Part shown: one piece after another, positions 18,812-26,282 of the stretch
Position numbering within the stretch: position 1 is the first letter of the stretch
Layout: each line of letters begins with the position of its first letter
DNA from: Rhizobium sp. CCGE531
GTDB lineage: Bacteria > Pseudomonadota > Alphaproteobacteria > Rhizobiales > Rhizobiaceae
Reading direction: 5' to 3'
Length of the DNA stretch: 64,000 nucleotides
Assembly (NCBI RefSeq): GCF_003627795.1
Contig: NZ_CP032684.1
Span: 1,341,001-1,405,000 of the forward strand
Made by a program: the position numbers and the translations under genes
The notes under the pieces: generated by a model
What the model saw: the letters and a program-made list of their open reading frames with translations, nothing else
Databases searched by the model: none
Told to the model about the DNA's origin: nothing

Positions 18812-20701
18812 TCAGCCGGCCATGCCGCTTTCGTATTCCGATGAGAGTTCCAGCCATTGCTCCTCGGCCGCGGCGAGCTTTTCAGCGGCGTCAGAACGCT
18901 GCTTTGCCTTTTCAGCAGCTTTTGCCGGCGCCTTTTCGTAGAGCGCGGGATCCGCAAGTTCCACATCAAGCGCCTGAATCAATTTCTCAAGCTTACCGGT
19001 CAAGGATTCGATTTCATTGATCTTCTTCTTGAGTGGAGCAAGCGATGCGCGCCGATCGGCGTTGAGCTTGCGCTGGTCGGCCTTGGAAACGGAATCGTCG
19101 ATGCCATTCATCTTGGCCTTGTCGTCCTTCGACTTCGGGCTGGCGACCACGAGGCTGCGGTATTCTTCCAGGTCGCCGTCGAAGGTCGTGACCGTGCCGT
19201 CGCGCACCAGCCAGAGCCGGTCGACGGTGGCTTCGATCAGATGTCGGTCGTGCGAGATCAGGATGACCGCGCCGGAATAGTCGTTCAGTGCCTGGATCAG
19301 CGCATTGCGGCTGTCGATGTCGAGATGGTTGGTCGGTTCGTCGAGGATCAGCAGGTTCGGCGCGTCGAAGGCGGCGAGGCCCATCAGCAGCCGCGCCTTC
19401 TCGCCGCCAGAGAGATCCTTGACCTGCGTGTCCATCTTCTCGGTCGCAAGGCCCATCTGAGCGACGCGGGCGCGCACCTTCGCCTCCGGCGTTTCGGGCA
19501 TGCGACGGCGAACATGTTCGACAGCGGTCTGGTTGGGGATGAGGTCGTCGAGCTGGTGTTGGGCGAAGAAGCCGATCTTCAGGCTCGGCGCCAGCTTGAC
19601 GTCACCGCTTTCCGCGCCGAGTCGGCCCGAAATGAATTTCGCGAAGGTCGATTTGCCGTTGCCGTTCGAGCCGAGCAGGGCGATGCGGTCGTCTGCGTCG
19701 ATACGCAGGTTCAGGCGCTTCAGGATCGGCTTTTCCGGTTCATAGCCGACGGCGCCGCCGCTGATCGCTATGATGGGCGAGGCAGGCTGCTTTTCCGGTT
19801 CCGGAAAGCTGAAGCCCATCACATGGTCTTCGATGACGGCGGCGACGGTTCCCATTCGCTCCAGCGCCTTAACGCGCGATTGCGCCTGCTTGGCCTTGGA
19901 GGCCTTGGCCTTGAAACGGTCGATAAAGCTCTGCAGATGCTTGCGCGCGGCGTCGTTCTTGGCTTTCGCCTTCATCTGCAGCTCGTCGGCCTCGGCCTTC
20001 TGCCGCTCGAACTGATCGTAGGAGCCGCGATAGAAGGTGAGCTTCTTCTGGTCGAGATGCACGATGGAATTGACCGCCGTGTTCAAAAGATCGCGGTCGT
20101 GCGAGATGATGATGACCGTATGCGGGTAGCGGCGAATATAGTCTTCCAGCCAGAGCGTGCCTTCAAGGTCGAGATAGTTCGTCGGTTCGTCGAGCAGCAG
20201 AAGATCCGGCTCGGAGAACAGCACGGCGGCAAGGGCGACGCGCATGCGCCAGCCGCCGGAGAAGGAGGACGCCGGGCGCTTCTGCGCCTCGTGGTCGAAG
20301 CCGAGGCCGGCAAGGATGCTGGCGGCGCGCGCTTCGGCCGAATGCGCGCCGATATCGGCAAGCCGGGTCTGGATATCGGCGATGCGATGCGGGTCGGTGG
20401 CGGTTTCGGCTTCCACAAGCAAGGCGGAGCGTTCCTTGTCGGCCGCAAGCACGATATCGATCAGCGGATCCTCGGTACCTGGCGCTTCCTGCGCAACCTG
20501 GCCGATGCGGGCATTGCGCGGGATCGAGACCGAACCGCTTTCCGCGGCGAGATCGCCGGTGATGATCCTGAACAGCGTGGACTTGCCAGCGCCATTCTTG
20601 CCGACAAGACCCGCCTTCGCGCCCGCCGGAAGCGTCACGTTGGCATGGTCGATGAGAAGACGGCCGGCGATCCGGGCGGAGAGGTCGGAAATCGAAATCA
20701 T
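18812..20701 (-). CDS. ABC-F family ATPase
   Basis: The 629-residue cytoplasmic protein has two ABC domains and no membrane helices, as in ABC-F factors that act on the ribosome. Domain 1 has Walker A GKNGAGKST and signature FSGGWRMRVAL; domain 2 has GSNGNGKST and LSGGEKARLLM. Both Walker B motifs (LLLDEPTNYLD and LILDEPTNHLD) are intact. The charged interdomain linker (about residues 225-300) and the C-terminal coiled coil are typical of the Uup/EttA group. It may be co-transcribed with the small gene 49 bases upstream. A role in translation is inferred from the family. Confidence 0.93.
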   Translation of the reverse strand: MISISDLSARIAGRLLIDHANVTLPAGAKAGLVGKNGAGKSTLFRIITGDLAAESGSVSIPRNARIGQVAQEAPGTEDPLIDIVLAADKERSALLVEAETATDPHRIADIQTRLADIGAHSAEARAASILAGLGFDHEAQKRPASSFSGGWRMRVALAAVLFSEPDLLLLDEPTNYLDLEGTLWLEDYIRRYPHTVIIISHDRDLLNTAVNSIVHLDQKKLTFYRGSYDQFERQKAEADELQMKAKAKNDAARKHLQSFIDRFKAKASKAKQAQSRVKALERMGTVAAVIEDHVMGFSFPEPEKQPASPIIAISGGAVGYEPEKPILKRLNLRIDADDRIALLGSNGNGKSTFAKFISGRLGAESGDVKLAPSLKIGFFAQHQLDDLIPNQTAVEHVRRRMPETPEAKVRARVAQMGLATEKMDTQVKDLSGGEKARLLMGLAAFDAPNLLILDEPTNHLDIDSRNALIQALNDYSGAVILISHDRHLIEATVDRLWLVRDGTVTTFDGDLEEYRSLVVASPKSKDDKAKMNGIDDSVSKADQRKLNADRRASLAPLKKKINEIESLTGKLEKLIQALDVELADPALYEKAPAKAAEKAKQRSDAAEKLAAAEEQWLELSSEYESGMAG

Positions 20702-20750
20702 GGCGCGGTTTTGGCCGAACTCGGCGCCGAAGGCAAGAGTGTGAAGACGC

Positions 20751-21251
20751 TTAGGTGGTAGCGTTTTGCGAGGACTTCGACGGGTTCGCGCAGTTGCGCA
20801 GCCGCTCGGTCAGCTCCGTTTCATAGAGCATGAGGTTGCTGAGCGAGGCATTGAGGCTGTCGAGAGCGGCATAGCCAAGCGGGGTGGCGTCGATCTCGCG
20901 AACAAAACGTTGCTTCTTCATCAGCCCCTTGGCGAGCTGATCCGCGACTTCGCGCAGCATTTCGGCCGCATCGCTTTCCGATTTACGGGCCACCAGCCCG
21001 CAATGGCTGACAAGGCGATGCTTCAGGCCGATTTCGTCGAGCCCGTTTTGCGAGGGAAGAGCGCCCAGCGCCTCGACCTCTTCGGCAAGACAACGGTCCT
21101 GGCCATAGAGCGCTTCATGGAAGAGCTGATAGTTGCGCGGCAGGTTCTTCACCTTCAGCCGCGTCATGAAGCGGCCGATAACCTCGAGCTCGGTTTCCGT
21201 TTCATCGTCATCGATGGAATATGCCGAAACGCTTTTGTGGGAGTTCTTCAT
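20751..21251 (-). CDS. hypothetical protein, diguanylate cyclase N-terminal-like
   Basis: This 166-residue soluble protein has no GGDEF or EAL motif. Its sequence, including YQLFHEALYGQD, a run of RKSESDAAEMLREVADQ and the final LDSLNASLSNLMLYETELTER, resembles from memory the helical region before the GGDEF domain in several rhizobial diguanylate cyclases. It may be a stand-alone sensory or coiled-coil module or the relic of a truncated cyclase. I start at the ATG at 21251; the longer upstream frame looks non-coding. It lies 49 bases upstream of the ABC-F gene on the same strand. The function is unknown. Confidence 0.65.
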   Translation of the reverse strand: MKNSHKSVSAYSIDDDETETELEVIGRFMTRLKVKNLPRNYQLFHEALYGQDRCLAEEVEALGALPSQNGLDEIGLKHRLVSHCGLVARKSESDAAEMLREVADQLAKGLMKKQRFVREIDATPLGYAALDSLNASLSNLMLYETELTERLRNCANPSKSSQNATT

Positions 21252-21407
21252 GCCTGCCCGTGACCGTGATCTGATATATCCTATCAATCTGTAGGAGGGC
21301 AGGTTAAGGGAACATGAACAAAATCGCCGGTCCTCGTCGCAGCGCAACAAAATGAGGCATGTGGTGAACGCCCAGGCGAAGATGGGGAACGACGGTTCCC
21401 CTCTTGG

Positions 21408-21917
21408 CTACATCCAATGCTGTCCTTCGCTGCGCAGGAAATGCAGGAGATCCAGCACCAGGGACGGCTTGCCCATGGAGGTCAGGATCATGTGGCATTG
21501 GCCGCGGTGATGGGTGTGGTGGTTGAACATATGTGCCACTGCCAGATGGAGGGGAACGGTAATGGCGCCTGGCCGCAGCACGGATGTATAGGTGATGTCG
21601 GCGGCAAGAGCATCGGCATCGAGCGCTTCTACCCAGTCCGTGATGCGCCGATCCTCCGCCTCCCGCATCGTCCGAAGCCCGGCTAGATCGTCGTGCAGGC
21701 CGACGTCCAACGCCCTCGGTATTTCACCCGTGCCGTTGAAACGATGCATCCACAACCGGTCCGCCACCAGCAGATGGTTCAGCGTTCCGTGGAGCGAACC
21801 GAAGAAGGCGCCGCGATCTTCGTGGAATTCCGTATCGCTGAGGCGTGCCGCAGCGTCGTAGACCTGAACATTGGCCCAACGATTGTAATCCGCGAGCATT
21901 TTGAAATGTCTGAGCAT
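21408..21917 (-). CDS. DinB family protein
   Basis: The 169-residue product has the DinB four-helix-bundle pattern, with metal-ligand histidines expected at LNHLLVADRLW (about residue 48) and NHHTHHRGQ (about residues 132-140). DinB-superfamily proteins are putative metal-dependent enzymes, some thiol transferases; in Bacillus they are DNA-damage induced. The ATG at 21917 has a GGAGGAG site at a good distance, which excludes starts five or more codons upstream. It diverges from ndk. The substrate is unknown. Confidence 0.88.
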   Translation of the reverse strand: MLRHFKMLADYNRWANVQVYDAAARLSDTEFHEDRGAFFGSLHGTLNHLLVADRLWMHRFNGTGEIPRALDVGLHDDLAGLRTMREAEDRRITDWVEALDADALAADITYTSVLRPGAITVPLHLAVAHMFNHHTHHRGQCHMILTSMGKPSLVLDLLHFLRSEGQHWM

Positions 21918-22109
21918 ATGCATCTCCTCCATGGTCATGATGATGTCGCGCGCGAAGTCCGCCACCGAGCCACCGCTTCGCGGCCTGGCTGACTGCGAAT
22001 CGGCCGCTCGGACTGTGACAGCAGCGTGAAATTGGCCGATCCCCCTTGTTTTCGGGCTTTGAGGCAGGTAAACACCGCCCACTTTTCTCTGATTACAAGG
22101 AATGGATCC

Positions 22110-22532
22110 ATGGCGATTGAACGTACTTTCTCGATGATCAAGCCGGACGCGACGAAGCGCAACCTGACCGGCGCCATCACCAAGGTTTTTGAAGACAACG
22201 GCCTGCGCGTCATCGCCTCCAAGCGCGTCTGGATGAGCAAGCGCGAAGCTGAAGGCTTCTACGCCGTTCACAAGGAGCGTCCTTTCTTCGGTGAGCTCGT
22301 CGAAGGCATGACCTCCGGCCCGACCATCGTTCAGGTCCTGGAAGGCGAAAACGCCATCCTGAAGAACCGCGAAATCATGGGCGCGACCAACCCGGCAAAC
22401 GCTGACGAAGGCACGATCCGCAAGACCTTCGCGCTTTCGATCGGCGAAAACTCCGTTCACGGCTCGGACGCTCCGGAAACGGCTGCCGTCGAAATCGCCT
22501 ACTGGTTCTCGGAAACCGAAATCGTCGGCTGA
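22110..22532 (+). CDS. ndk: nucleoside diphosphate kinase
   Basis: Ndk transfers the gamma phosphate between nucleoside triphosphates through a phosphohistidine. The 140-residue length is exact for the family. The start [18 protein letters not shown] and the active-site [12 protein letters not shown] segment are visible, with the catalytic histidine in [12 protein letters not shown] lies upstream of the ATG at 22110. It is monocistronic, ending in a strong terminator. Confidence 0.98.
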   Translation: MAIERTFSMIKPDATKRNLTGAITKVFEDNGLRVIASKRVWMSKREAEGFYAVHKERPFFGELVEGMTSGPTIVQVLEGENAILKNREIMGATNPANADEGTIRKTFALSIGENSVHGSDAPETAAVEIAYWFSETEIVG

Positions 22533-22577
22533 ATCGGCCTCTCAGCTCTGATGCTGAACGATTTGAATTGACTCATG

Positions 22578-22606
22578 AAAGCCGGGATCTCGATCCCGGC
22601 TTTTTT
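22578..22606 (+). terminator. rho-independent terminator after ndk
   Basis: A near-continuous GC-rich stem (AAAGCCGGGATC with its complement) is followed by six T on the plus strand, 45 bases after the ndk stop. Its T tract touches the stop codon of the convergent lipoprotein gene. Confidence 0.85.
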
Positions 22607-23127
22607 CATGCCGGACAGGCGGCATCATGCCCGTAATCGGCGCTGCCGTCACCCTTGAAAATATCCGGATTGGCGGTATAGACCGGGCCGACGACGAGCG
22701 GCTTGGTCGGCAGCACCGTCTGGTCGAGATCGGATTTGACCTCAGTCTTGATCGTCTGGATCGTCTTGTCGCCGGCGTCCACCAGCTTGATCGAAACGGA
22801 GTAAGGGCGGTCTTTGCGCACGCAGTGCAGGTCCGGACTTTCCAGCGTGATCTTGTCCCAGAAGGTATAGATCTTCTGGTTGACGACGAGCGGATCGCCG
22901 CCCGCTGGATTTTCGAATTCCGCCACGGCGGTCGTTCCCTCGGGGATCGGGGCGATCTTCTTCAGCGTGATCATGTAGCTCGCGCTCGCCACGCGGTAGT
23001 TGAACACAAAGAGGCGGCCGGTAAGCTGGGTCGGGCCGTCATCGTCTTTCCTCTGGCAGCCGGCCAGCGACAGGCCGGCGATTATCCCAATGCTCATCGT
23101 TGTCAGCATGATCCTTCGCATTGTCAT
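22606..23127 (-). CDS. small putative lipoprotein, unknown function
   Basis: The 173-residue product begins with a signal and a lipobox (LAGC, Cys at about residue 24), so it is probably a membrane-anchored periplasmic lipoprotein. The mature part is rich in beta-type sequence, with a cysteine in LHCVRKD and one near the C terminus (AACPA), which might form a disulfide. I do not recognise its family. Its ATG overlaps the CGNR gene stop by four bases (ATGA), and GGAGGA lies nine bases upstream, so the two are translated from one message. Confidence 0.72.
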   Translation of the reverse strand: MTMRRIMLTTMSIGIIAGLSLAGCQRKDDDGPTQLTGRLFVFNYRVASASYMITLKKIAPIPEGTTAVAEFENPAGGDPLVVNQKIYTFWDKITLESPDLHCVRKDRPYSVSIKLVDAGDKTIQTIKTEVKSDLDQTVLPTKPLVVGPVYTANPDIFKGDGSADYGHDAACPA

Positions 23128-23672
23128 GGCGCGGTCTCCTCCTTCTTGCGCCGGTAATGCCGGCTTGCCTTGGCGCGGTTGCCGCAGACCGCCATATCGC
23201 ACCAGGCGCGGCTCTTGTTCTTGCTGCGGTCGATGAAGAGCCAGCCGCAGTTGCGGCATATTTTCATCCGCTCGGGATCGGACATGGCGATGAGGCGCAG
23301 CGTCGAATGTACGGTCGCGGCATCGAGCCCATCGGCCGAGGCTTGCCGCAAGACCTTCGCCAACGCGGCAAGAAGATCGGCCAGAAGCAGGTCGGCGGGC
23401 TCGCCGAGAACGCGCGCCCGGAAATAGCGGTCGATCGTCTCGCGCAATGAGATGAAGTCGGCCTTGTCTTCCCGCCGCACAGGCAGGATATCACCGAAGA
23501 GCGTCCGCTCGGCGCAGAAATTCATGGCCGCCTTCGGAAAGCTCTCCATCTGTCCATGCGCTTCAAAGCGGTCGATCCGGCGCTCGTCGTCATGGCGCAG
23601 GATGACGCTATTGGCGACATCGAGCGCGAGTGCGCCACCGGAAAAACGATGTGGGGTCCAGGAAAAGCTCAT
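23124..23672 (-). CDS. CGNR zinc-finger (ABATE domain) protein
   Basis: The 182-residue product has the ABATE-type N-terminal domain (RFSGGALALDVANSV) and a C-terminal CGNR zinc finger (CRNCGWLFIDRSKNKSRAWCDM, CGNRAKASRHYRR, shown in two parts) whose four cysteines and basic residues suit DNA binding. Members are thought to be transcriptional regulators. It is divergent from a LivH-like permease, with a 28-bp palindrome in between, and is coupled to a lipoprotein gene. The probable minus-10 (TATAAT) ends eight bases before the ATG, so the message may be almost leaderless; no ribosome-binding site is seen. Confidence 0.88.
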   Translation of the reverse strand: MSFSWTPHRFSGGALALDVANSVILRHDDERRIDRFEAHGQMESFPKAAMNFCAERTLFGDILPVRREDKADFISLRETIDRYFRARVLGEPADLLLADLLAALAKVLRQASADGLDAATVHSTLRLIAMSDPERMKICRNCGWLFIDRSKNKSRAWCDMAVCGNRAKASRHYRRKKEETAP

Positions 23673-23679
23673 GGAGAAA

Positions 23680-23711
23680 ATTATAACTGGTAAAATTCAT
23701 TTTGCCAGTTA
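23680..23711. promoter_or_regulatory. palindromic operator and promoter between CGNR and permease genes
   Basis: A 28-bp dyad at 23684-23711 has half-sites TAACTGGTAAAATT and TAACTGGCAAAATG (12 of 14 matching). It covers a plausible minus-strand promoter, CTGGCA then 17 bases then TATAAT (23680-23685), for the CGNR gene. A weaker plus-strand promoter for the permease can be drawn in mirror position. This is what autoregulation by a dimeric CGNR protein would look like; binding is inferred. Confidence 0.65.
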
Positions 23712-23738
23712 CTATTTGCCTGTTCCTCGGAGGGGTGA

Positions 23739-24635
23739 ATGGCCTATCTTCTGCAGCAACTGGCGAATGCCGTTCCGCTCGCTGCACTCTATGCGGCGCT
23801 GGCCTTCGGCTATTCCATTGCGTTCGGGGTTATGAAGCGGGCCGATATCACCTATGGCGCGCTGTTCGCCTTTGCCGGCCAGATGCTCGTGCTCTTTACC
23901 GATGTCGGCTACACGAGAATGTATCTGATCCTGCCGGCGGCCTTTGCCTTCGGCGCCGTGATCGCCGTCGGCTATACGCTTGGCACCAGCCTTCTCGTCG
24001 GCCGCGCGATCATGCTGCCCTTGTCGCGCAAGTCCCCGAATACCGTCATCGTCGCGGCACTCGGCATGATGATCATTCTCATGGAAACCGCCCGGCTGGC
24101 CTCCAACACGCGTGGCATCTGGCTGCCGCCTTTCCTGAACGGTGCGATCGTCTTCTGGGATAGCGGTGATTTCCGCGTGACGCTGACCGAAATCCAGCTG
24201 CTCAATACCGCCTTGATGATCCTGGTCGTTCTTGCAGGCGCCTATGTGCTGAAACGCACCGCATGGGGCCGCATCTGGCGGGCGGTGACCGACGATGCGC
24301 TTGCCGCCGAACTTTGCGGTGCCAGCGCCAATCGCGTCTTCCTGCTGGCCTATGTCGCCTCCGCGCTCGTCGCGACCATCTGTGGCCTGCTCGCCACCTC
24401 CTATTACGGAACGATGGATTTCGGGGCAGGGCTGATGTTCGGGCTCAAGGTGCTGATGATTGCGGCGGTCGGCGGCTATTCCGATCCGCTGAAGTCGGCG
24501 GGCGGAGCAGCACTCCTCGGCCTCACCGAAACGATGTGGGGCGCCTACGGCCCGTTCCTGTGGCGCGACTTTGTCATCTTCTCGCTGCTCGTGCTGCTGC
24601 TGGTCTTGAGCCGCCGCGAGCGGGTGGTGCCTTAA
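23739..24635 (+). CDS. LivH-like ABC transporter permease, orphan
   Basis: The 298-residue product is a polytopic membrane protein of the LivH branched-chain amino acid/amide permease family, with about eight hydrophobic segments. Family marks are the N-terminal AALYAALAFGYSIAFGVMKRADIT and the late LKVLMIAAVGGYSDPLKSAGGAALLGL with WGAYGPFLWRDFVIF. GGAGG precedes the ATG. No livM, ATPase or binding-protein gene lies nearby, so it must work with parts encoded elsewhere or do something else. It diverges from the CGNR gene and ends two bases from moaE. Confidence 0.87.
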   Translation: MAYLLQQLANAVPLAALYAALAFGYSIAFGVMKRADITYGALFAFAGQMLVLFTDVGYTRMYLILPAAFAFGAVIAVGYTLGTSLLVGRAIMLPLSRKSPNTVIVAALGMMIILMETARLASNTRGIWLPPFLNGAIVFWDSGDFRVTLTEIQLLNTALMILVVLAGAYVLKRTAWGRIWRAVTDDALAAELCGASANRVFLLAYVASALVATICGLLATSYYGTMDFGAGLMFGLKVLMIAAVGGYSDPLKSAGGAALLGLTETMWGAYGPFLWRDFVIFSLLVLLLVLSRRERVVP

Positions 24636-24637
24636 AC

Positions 24638-25105
24638 CTATTTATTGCCGGCCCATTTGTCGCGCGCCGCACCGTCGGCATCCTTGGCGGAAACCCAGCC
24701 GCCTTGCGCGCCATCCCTGCCATGCTCCTTCTTCCAGAAAGGCGCGGAGGTTTTCAGGAAATCCATGACGAAATTGGCGCCGTCGAAAGCGGCCTGCCGA
24801 TGTGGTGCGGCGGCGATGACGAGGACGATATTCTCGCCGGGCGCGATCTTGCCGTAGCGGTGGATGGCGGTGAGGCCAAGAAGCTCGAAGCGTTCGATGG
24901 CAAGTGTGGCAATGCGGGTGATCTCCGCCTCCGCCATGCCCGGATAATGTTCGAGTTCCAGCGCACCCAAAGTGCCGCCTTCGTCACGGCAGAGGCCGGA
25001 GAAGGTCACGACCGCGCCGATGTCGCGCCGCCCGTCGGTCAGCCGGTCGATCTCCGCCTGGAGATCGAAATCCTCGCGCTGAACTTTGACGAATGGTGAA
25101 ATCAT
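24638..25105 (-). CDS. moaE: molybdopterin synthase catalytic subunit
   Basis: MoaE, with the thiocarboxylated MoaD, converts cyclic pyranopterin monophosphate to molybdopterin. The 155-residue product shows the family pattern: GAVVTFSGLCRDE, HRYGKIAPGENIVLV, and the active-site lysine region FLKTSAPFWKKE. It lies downstream of moaD in the same direction, but the 125 bases between them hold a copy of a dispersed repeat. It may supply cofactor for the molybdopterin oxidoreductase at 33.6 kb, among others. Confidence 0.95.
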   Translation of the reverse strand: MISPFVKVQREDFDLQAEIDRLTDGRRDIGAVVTFSGLCRDEGGTLGALELEHYPGMAEAEITRIATLAIERFELLGLTAIHRYGKIAPGENIVLVIAAAPHRQAAFDGANFVMDFLKTSAPFWKKEHGRDGAQGGWVSAKDADGAARDKWAGNK

Positions 25106-25147
25106 CGCAATTTCCTTGATCGTCCTCGCAATCGGGCTGAGGACCTT

Positions 25148-25207
25148 CCGGCCCTTCGCCTTGGCTCAGGGCGTTCGTCGCTGCAATCGATTCACTGGAT
25201 CGATTGC
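25148..25207 (-). repeat. dispersed 60-bp repeat, copy 1
   Basis: Sixty bases between moaD and moaE match, in the opposite orientation, the sequence at 59161-59220. A 43-base core differs at two positions only. The other part is a hairpin: a conserved stem (GCAATCG with CGATTGC) around a loop that differs between copies. In this copy the stem is 9 bp. It sits inside the pgsA-moaD-moaE transcription unit. Confidence 0.7.
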
Positions 25208-25230
25208 TCGGGCCGTCGCCCGACCGCTCC

Positions 25231-25488
25231 TCACCCCCCCGTCATCGGTGGGAAGAGCCCGATCTCCCGCGCTCCGACGATGGGCTCGTCGTGATCGGCA
25301 TGTTCCATGTCGATGGCGACGCGGATCGCCTCGGGGAATTGAAGTGCTGCCTCGTATTCCTCTCCCAAGCTCTTCAAATGACTGAGGAGATCGCCGACGG
25401 TGACGACATCGGCGGGCAGGGAAATATCCTCCTCCGCTTTGCCGATCCGCTCACGCACCCAGGCGAAATAGACGAGCTTCGTCATCAT
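25231..25488 (-). CDS. moaD: molybdopterin synthase sulfur carrier subunit
   Basis: MoaD is a ubiquitin-like 85-residue protein that carries sulfur as a C-terminal thiocarboxylate. It starts VYFAWVRERIG after the first residues and ends in the required Gly-Gly (FPPMTGG). The ATG overlaps the pgsA stop by four bases (ATGA). It works with MoaE just downstream. Confidence 0.93.
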   Translation of the reverse strand: MMTKLVYFAWVRERIGKAEEDISLPADVVTVGDLLSHLKSLGEEYEAALQFPEAIRVAIDMEHADHDEPIVGAREIGLFPPMTGG

Positions 25489-26072
25489 TCCTCATCCACG
25501 ACATGCTTCAGCCCGGCGCGGAAATAATCGTAGCCGGTGTAGATGGTCAAAAGCGCCGCGATCCAGAGCAAGACGATGCCCATCTCCGTCGTATAGGGTA
25601 GCACCTTGTCGCCCGCCGGCCCAGCCAGAAGGAAGGCGATGGCCACGAGCTGGGCGGTCGTCTTCCATTTCGCGATCCGCGTCACGGGAACGCTCACTTT
25701 CAATCCGGCCATATATTCGCGCAGGCCGGATACCAGTATTTCTCGGCAAAGGATGATGATCGCAGCCCACAGTGACCAGCCGGCGATCGTGCCGTCGGCG
25801 GCCACCAGCAGCAGGATCGCGGAGACCAGCAGCTTGTCGGCGATCGGGTCGAGCATGCGGCCGATATTCGAGGTCTGGTTCCAGATGCGCGCGAGATAGC
25901 CGTCGAGGAAATCGGTGATCGAGGCGATGACGAAGATCCAGAGCGCGACCCATCGCGCGAAATCGGAGCCTTCCAGCTTGCCTTCGATGAAGAAGCAAAG
26001 AACGATCAGGGGAACGCAGAGAATGCGGCCGTAGGTGAGCAGATTGGGGATGCTGTAAGCGCGCGAAGCCAT
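25485..26072 (-). CDS. pgsA: CDP-diacylglycerol-glycerol-3-phosphate 3-phosphatidyltransferase
   Basis: PgsA makes phosphatidylglycerol phosphate in the inner membrane, the committed step to phosphatidylglycerol and cardiolipin. The 195-residue protein has several membrane helices and the CDP-alcohol phosphatidyltransferase motif DG-X2-AR-X8-G-X3-D-X3-D, here D-G-Y-L-A-R then IGRMLDPIADKLL. I use the ATG at 26072 (MASRAYSIPNLLTYGRI), the typical family start. It lies upstream of and overlaps moaD, and follows uvrC by 210 bases. Confidence 0.95.
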   Translation of the reverse strand: MASRAYSIPNLLTYGRILCVPLIVLCFFIEGKLEGSDFARWVALWIFVIASITDFLDGYLARIWNQTSNIGRMLDPIADKLLVSAILLLVAADGTIAGWSLWAAIIILCREILVSGLREYMAGLKVSVPVTRIAKWKTTAQLVAIAFLLAGPAGDKVLPYTTEMGIVLLWIAALLTIYTGYDYFRAGLKHVVDEE

Positions 26073-26140
26073 GGAAATCGTTTCGTTTCGGTTGTCTCGG
26101 CGGACAGCGATGAGGCTCCGTTTCGGTCTCATCGTGTTCC

Positions 26141-26203
26141 GAGCATTTGATGATCTCGATCCTCTCCAAAAACCGCTTCGCACTTTTTGGGATCAAATCC
26201 TAG
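26141..26203. repeat. dispersed rhizobial intergenic repeat
   Basis: In the 210-base gap between uvrC and pgsA, GAGCATTTGAT and ATCAAATCCTAG form an imperfect inverted pair around a segment with CCGCTTCGCACTTTTT. This core resembles the element after holC. Such units are frequent between genes in Rhizobium. The rest of the gap shows nothing I can name. Confidence 0.5.
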
Positions 26204-26282
26204 ATGATGGTTTGGCTGCCTTATCGTCAATATTGTTTCTGTTTTTTCACCGCCATTGCGTGGAATTTGCGACCAGCTTTTT

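Noticed and set aside
18857..20761. Plus-strand frame of 634 codons opposite the ABC-F gene
   Set aside because: Antisense shadow, no recognisable domain.
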